A stretch of 64,000 nucleotides of DNA. Origin: Evansella sp041820985. GTDB taxonomy: Bacteria; Bacillota; Bacilli; Bacillales; Salisediminibacteriaceae. Under the pieces are notes generated by a model. It did no database searches. It worked only from the letters and a program-made list of their open reading frames with translations, and was not told where the DNA came from. The translations under genes were made by a program, and so were the position numbers. The stretch is taken from assembly GCF_041820985.1 (NCBI RefSeq), contig NZ_JBGUAU010000009.1, forward strand, positions 1 through 64,000, in the 5' to 3' direction. Below are positions 59,984-64,000 of the stretch, piece after piece. The number at the start of each line of letters is the position of its first letter. Position 1 is the stretch's first letter.

Positions 59984-61939
59984 TTAATTCAAAATTCTGT
60001 TGGTATCTACATCCCTTACATTATCGAAATGTATCATCTCTTTATCTATTCTTACCTGCATTAACGTTTCATCAAAACGAAATAAATCACCATATATAAT
60101 ACGATCTGAATAGTCTAATTGTAATTGAACATCCTCCATGTAGTGGGAACAAGGGTTTTCACCATCCAGGTCAAAAGGTTCACCAGTTTCCTTTGAATAA
60201 CAAGTATTTCTTGTGTAGATTGCATCTTTCGTAATAAAAGATCCATTACGTAAAATTACTAGTTCCTCTCTTTCTTTGGAAAATAAATTTTTCCCAAAAA
60301 TCATTTGACTCTCCATTTCTATTCCAAGAAGGTATAGCAGTGTTGGGCGAATATCTATCTGCCCTCCAACAGAAGAGATTTTTTTCCCTTCAAAGCCTGG
60401 GATGTGAATTATCATAGGCACCTGTTGTAATTGAACCTCTACGAATGGTGTTACTTCTTTTTGTAAGTATTGGCCCATTGCCTTGTTATGATTTTTAGAA
60501 ATTCCATAATGATCTCCATATATAATGACTATAGAATCTTCGTATATTCCTGTTTCTTTTAATTGATCAAAAAAAATACGGATTGCTTCATCTGTATATC
60601 TTACTGTTGGGAAATATTGATTTAAAGTTTTACTATTTGAATCAAACTCATCAATGAATTTATCCTCGTCATCTAAATCAAAAGGAAAATGGTTCGTCAG
60701 CGTAATTAGTTTTGCATGGAAAGGCTTTGGCATTTCTACCATATGTTGAACGGACTGCTCCATAAAATCAATATCTTTTAATCCCCAACCAACGCTATTT
60801 TCTTCCGTAATCTCATAATAATCATCTGTATAGAATTTGTTATAACCTAATGTCTCGTACATAAGATCTCGATTCCAAAAACTACCCTTATTCGCATGTA
60901 AAGAAGCTGTAAAATAGCCATGCTCTACCATGATTTCAGGTAAAGAATAGTATTCATTGGTAGCATGTGTAAAAAATACTGAACCTCTCGATAGTGGATA
61001 CAATGAGTTATCCACTAAAAACTCTGCATCTGCAGTTTTCCCTTGTGCAGTTTGATGATAAAATTCTTCAAAATAAAAACTATCTTTAATTAGTTCGTTT
61101 AGAAATGGTGTAATTTCTTCTCCATTTACTGTATTGTTAATAACAAAATTTTGAACTGATTCCGCAGATATAAGAATAACATTCTTCCCTTTCCCCGCAC
61201 CAAACAACTCAAATGTATCGTCTTGATCTACTATTGTTTCTTCGTCCATAAATTCAGTAATTTCGTCTAATTCATCAACACTTGCAAATACACGCTGCGC
61301 CCTAGTTGTCGTGTGTAAATATACATCATAAAGATGAAAATTATAAATCCCCACATTTTTCACAAGCAACTCCCTATCGAATGAACGGGTAAGTAGTTGA
61401 GGCCGCTCGATATTTGCTAGTCCTATATTTACAACAGCCAGAATGAGAAATAGTGAAAAATAAGGTACTAACTGCTTGAAAGAATATTTTGGGATAGCTT
61501 TTATTTGTTCTTTTTTCATCCAAAAAACCGCAACGAGTATGACAATATCAACAAAATAAATAATATCTTTCCATTCTACTAATGTAAGAATACTAGATTG
61601 TAAATCAGCCATATTGCTGCCCACTAATAATAAGGGAACTGTAATATAATCCGTAAATTCTCGGTGATAGACTCCGTTTACATACAAAACTATTGTGCAT
61701 AGTAAACTAAAAAGCAGTACATAACTCCCTTGTCTTGAAGGTTTCCTTGTAAAAATCCATCCGAAAAATAACATCATAAATGGGATAGGATTCAGTAATA
61801 GAATAATAAACTGTAAAGGGTTTTCTAATGTAATATTGAAGTCTACGAATCCTACTACTATTGTTTTTATCCATAAAAAAAAGAATGCAAAAATAAAAAT
61901 TGGCTTTTCTTTTGCAATTTTTTTTAGAACAGCCTTCAT
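59984..61939 (-). CDS. ltaS: Lipoteichoic acid synthase family protein (LtaS type)
   Basis: A 651-residue protein with five N-terminal membrane helices (about 10-180) and an outer sulfatase-fold domain. The catalytic Thr is in QTAQGKTADAEFLVDN. Metal and substrate motifs HANKGSFWNRD, Glu in LISAESVQNF and IYGDHYGISK are present. The enzyme polymerises glycerol phosphate from phosphatidylglycerol onto a lipid anchor. Length matches B. subtilis LtaS (YflE) and the MapB-like neighbour agrees with yflE-yflG. Paralogues such as YfnI or YqgS cannot be excluded. Start at 61939 after CGGAGG. Confidence 0.85.
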   Translation of the reverse strand: MKAVLKKIAKEKPIFIFAFFFLWIKTIVVGFVDFNITLENPLQFIILLLNPIPFMMLFFGWIFTRKPSRQGSYVLLFSLLCTIVLYVNGVYHREFTDYITVPLLLVGSNMADLQSSILTLVEWKDIIYFVDIVILVAVFWMKKEQIKAIPKYSFKQLVPYFSLFLILAVVNIGLANIERPQLLTRSFDRELLVKNVGIYNFHLYDVYLHTTTRAQRVFASVDELDEITEFMDEETIVDQDDTFELFGAGKGKNVILISAESVQNFVINNTVNGEEITPFLNELIKDSFYFEEFYHQTAQGKTADAEFLVDNSLYPLSRGSVFFTHATNEYYSLPEIMVEHGYFTASLHANKGSFWNRDLMYETLGYNKFYTDDYYEITEENSVGWGLKDIDFMEQSVQHMVEMPKPFHAKLITLTNHFPFDLDDEDKFIDEFDSNSKTLNQYFPTVRYTDEAIRIFFDQLKETGIYEDSIVIIYGDHYGISKNHNKAMGQYLQKEVTPFVEVQLQQVPMIIHIPGFEGKKISSVGGQIDIRPTLLYLLGIEMESQMIFGKNLFSKEREELVILRNGSFITKDAIYTRNTCYSKETGEPFDLDGENPCSHYMEDVQLQLDYSDRIIYGDLFRFDETLMQVRIDKEMIHFDNVRDVDTNRILN

Positions 61940-62157
61940 ATATATTCCTCCGTTTTCACTTTCATATTTCCTGGTGATATTCATGCTTAATACTTTGACA
62001 ATATAATAGACGTATTAGGAGCTGTAAATGTTTCATACTTTCGAAAATTACATCATAAGTCTTAGTGAAGAATTCTACAATAGGGATTTGTTCCCAATAA
62101 ACTTTACTATAGTGGTTACTTTTCTTTCACTCACTTTAGCCCACTCGACTTCAACTA

Positions 62158-62284
62158 ATAAGAAAAGCGCAAGACGCCCTTTCAGGACCGAAATGCAAAT
62201 GTTCTGGACGATAAAAAGTGCTTTTTACTTTTTAATCGGCCAGGTTATTTGACACGAGGTCCTGGGGCCTGGAGCTAGACACCT
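62158..62284. repeat. Degenerate Bacillaceae interspersed repeat (GCGCAAG...GGAGCTAGACAC)
   Basis: AATAAGAAAAGCGCAAG at the left and GGGGCCTGGAGCTAGACAC at the right are the ends of an element common between genes in Bacillaceae. The middle holds AAAAAGTGCTTTTTACTTTTT. A 74-codon open frame across it on the plus strand is not credible as a gene. The rest of 61985-62321 shows nothing else that I can support. Confidence 0.65.
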
Positions 62285-62321
62285 TTTTAAGTTCAAAAAT
62301 TTTATAAATTCTTATCCTTTC

Positions 62322-62363
62322 AAAAAGCCCCAAAGACATATTAAATGCCTTTTGGGGCTTTCA
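62322..62363 (-). terminator. Terminator of the ketopantoate reductase-like gene
   Basis: AAAGCCCCAAA (62324-62334) pairs with TTTGGGGCTTT (62351-62361). On the minus strand TTTTTGAAAG follows. It begins three bases past the stop codon. Confidence 0.9.
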
Positions 62364-62365
62364 AT

Positions 62366-63283
62366 TTACTTTATATTCTTTTCATACACTTTCAAATGTT
62401 GAAAAATGAGTCGAAGTAAAGGGGTTTCCACTCCACTTCTTTCTGCTAACAGTAAAAGAAAGCCTTGCAAGTGATCCGCTTCAATATTAGAGCCTTTTTC
62501 AATATCTCTTAACATAGAAGATTTCATGGAATCGTCTTGTTTATCAATAATGCTCATTTGTTTTTCTACGATTCCATCGGCAATTGGTGCCCCACTTGTT
62601 TCCATCGTCCAACGTATTTCTTCAAATAGTTGTTGGATATAAGTTCTTCCCTCAAGAGTATCACGTATTGGTCCAATTGGTGAACGCATTAACGATGTAA
62701 TTCCTGATAATGTAGTGATAAACAAATATTTATGCCACATCTCTTGCTGGATATTATCACTTAATCGGAAAGTAGCTTTCGTACCAGAAAAAACTTCCTC
62801 TATTTCTTTTGCTCTTTCCGTTTTTTTACCATTCCACTCTCCGAAGACTACTTCATGGATCTTACTTGTTTGTACGATCGTTCCGTGATTATTTAATGTA
62901 GTCTCTATAAAACAAAGTCCACCATATACTTGGTTAGGAGAGAAATAAGCTTTCAACTCGTCCATATGTTCAATTCCATTTAATAAAGGAATAATTACCG
63001 TGTAATCTCTTACAAATGGTTCAATTGCTTTTATTGATTCTTCTAAGTGATATGCCTTCGAAGTAAGTAGTACAACATCATAGGGCTCATCTGGATCCGT
63101 TGCAACGATGGTTTTGGGAAACAAGTTCACGTCACCGTGGATGCTTCGAACAACAAGCCCATCTTTTTTTAATTGCTGTTTTCGTTTTTCCCTTACTAAA
63201 AAAGTTACATCTTCCCCTTTTTCTATTAAACGGCTACCAAAATATCCGCCAACTGCGCCGGCCCCTAGTATTAATATTTTCAT
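62366..63283 (-). CDS. panE: 2-dehydropantoate 2-reductase family protein
   Basis: A 305-residue NADPH-dependent reductase. The N-terminal loop ILGAGAVGGYFGSRLIEKGE, LTSKAYHLEESI (with the catalytic Lys), LNGIEHMDEL and the C-terminal DIEKGSNIEADHLQGFLL are typical of ketopantoate reductase. It makes pantoate for coenzyme A. Bacillus genomes carry more than one relative, so whether this is the main PanE is uncertain. It is monocistronic after AGGGG. Confidence 0.85.
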   Translation of the reverse strand: MKILILGAGAVGGYFGSRLIEKGEDVTFLVREKRKQQLKKDGLVVRSIHGDVNLFPKTIVATDPDEPYDVVLLTSKAYHLEESIKAIEPFVRDYTVIIPLLNGIEHMDELKAYFSPNQVYGGLCFIETTLNNHGTIVQTSKIHEVVFGEWNGKKTERAKEIEEVFSGTKATFRLSDNIQQEMWHKYLFITTLSGITSLMRSPIGPIRDTLEGRTYIQQLFEEIRWTMETSGAPIADGIVEKQMSIIDKQDDSMKSSMLRDIEKGSNIEADHLQGFLLLLAERSGVETPLLRLIFQHLKVYEKNIK

Positions 63284-63461
63284 TTTTGTACCCCTCTCCT
63301 CTTTCTCTGTTGATTAATTTCTACAGATTACGAAAAAATTCCTTTTTCATAATTCATCAAAAATATAGAATCTTGGTATTATTTAGTAGCTTATGTTAAT
63401 AAAAATAACTATACTTATCGTACTAAGACACGAGGGGAAATATCATTTTTAGGAGGCGGAA

Positions 63462-64000
63462 ATGTCATATACAAAGACAATACAGTTAACAAAAAATGTA
63501 AAAGTAAATGAAGGCTCACATATTCTTTATTTTTATGAGTCAGAAAAACAATATATAGAAAATGTAAAATCTTTCATATTAGCAGCCAAACACCTCCACC
63601 AAGATGTTATTTTTATTGATACACCAGCTCACTTTAAAATAGCTAAGGAACAACTTGGTGATGACATAACGAAATTAGAAGAAAACGGTACCTTTCGATA
63701 TATTGATAATTTAGATTTTTATGAAGCATATGGAGATTTCCACTTCAGTAAAGTAGTAAATAACTTTAAAGAAGCCGTCGCAGGATATGAACCAAAGAAA
63801 AATACTGTACGAGTTTGGGGATTAGTGAACTGGAAAAACCAAGATAACATCCGTGAAAAACTGCAAACATACGAATGTGAGTGTGATATCGCTATAGGAG
63901 AAATTGGAGTTTTAACCGTTTGTGCATATAACAGTAATAACGTACCTGCATACATTCAAACAGATATGTTACGAAGTCACGAGTATTTTATGACAGATGA
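63462..64000 (+). CDS. MEDS-domain sensor protein, 5' part (runs off the window)
   Basis: ATG at 63462 follows AGGAGG, and the frame is open to the window end (179 codons). The residues match the MEDS (DcmR-like sensory) domain: HILYFYESEKQYIENVKSFI, AKHLHQDVIFIDTP, LEENGTFRYIDNLDFYEAYG, VRVWGLVNW and YECECDIAIGEIGVLTVCAY. In Bacillus such domains precede histidine kinase, PAS or regulator domains, which would lie beyond 64000. The domain may bind a small molecule. The full architecture is not visible. Confidence 0.75.
   Translation, partial: MSYTKTIQLTKNVKVNEGSHILYFYESEKQYIENVKSFILAAKHLHQDVIFIDTPAHFKIAKEQLGDDITKLEENGTFRYIDNLDFYEAYGDFHFSKVVNNFKEAVAGYEPKKNTVRVWGLVNWKNQDNIREKLQTYECECDIAIGEIGVLTVCAYNSNNVPAYIQTDMLRSHEYFMTD

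Noticed and set aside
62028..62252. Plus-strand open frame of 74 codons
   Set aside because: It overlaps the degenerate Bacillaceae repeat, has no ribosome site and has no protein-like features.

Overview
The window looks like chromosomal DNA of an endospore-forming, low-GC Gram-positive of the Bacillaceae. The evidence is an alpha/beta-type small acid-soluble spore protein, a splA-splB spore photoproduct lyase operon, a nadBCA operon divergent from nifS-nadR, an amj lipid II flippase, an ltaS-mapB-like pair, strong AGGAGG ribosome binding sites and frequent TTG/GTG starts. Genus and species cannot be fixed from the sequence alone. No rRNA, tRNA, prophage, transposase or CRISPR array was seen.

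Layout. 1-8.1 kb: a spore protein gene, then a minus-strand operon (acyl-CoA dehydrogenase, biotin carboxylase, biotin carrier, HMG-CoA lyase, enoyl-CoA hydratase, carboxyltransferase, 3-oxoacid CoA-transferase A and B) that should take isovaleryl-CoA (leucine) to acetyl-CoA and acetoacetate. Its promoter carries a FadR-like palindrome and a near-perfect cre. 8.4-13.7 kb: NAD synthesis (nadB-nadC-nadA) facing nifS-nadR, with paired NadR-type operators between them. 14-21.7 kb: a DUF3231 protein, an ECF sigma/membrane regulator pair, several membrane proteins and a chemotaxis-type receptor. 21.8-26.2 kb: a heterodimeric multidrug ABC exporter of the BmrC/BmrD (YheI/YheH) type, preceded by a long leader with a 28-residue leader peptide and two terminator hairpins. 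26.2-32.4 kb: two more ECF sigma/membrane regulator pairs, an aldo/keto reductase and an NAD-dependent epimerase-like protein. 33-35.3 kb: a YtrA-type GntR repressor with its ABC transporter. 35.4-39.8 kb: pseudouridine catabolism (psuK-psuG), a phasin-like protein and splAB. 40.2-49.6 kb: a fourth ECF pair, an EcsAB-like transporter, a DUF2500 protein, amj, a second receptor and a racemase. 51.3-58.6 kb: a five-gene operon encoding a complete His-Asp phosphorelay, a diguanylate cyclase, a HEAT-repeat membrane protein and a processive family 2 glycosyltransferase. 58.9-64 kb: methionine aminopeptidase, LtaS-type synthase, a ketopantoate reductase-like protein and the start of a MEDS-domain gene.

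How the parts work together. The most system-like locus is the 51.3-58.6 kb operon. A membrane hybrid histidine kinase, an Hpt domain fused to GGDEF and receiver domains, and a free receiver sit with a cellulose-synthase-like glycosyltransferase, which suggests signal- and c-di-GMP-controlled polysaccharide export. Four ECF sigma modules lie within 26 kb, and sites with the ECF layout (TGAAAC-N16-CGTA type) precede two of the sigma genes, the EcsAB-like operon and the DUF2500 gene, suggesting a local envelope-stress regulon.

The intergenic space is rich in repeats: five copies of a ~285-bp element, four copies of a GGGACCAGG palindrome, a 241-bp near-palindromic element, a short palindrome array and a degenerate Bacillaceae interspersed repeat. 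One palindrome abuts the diguanylate cyclase gene and creates a false N-terminal extension.
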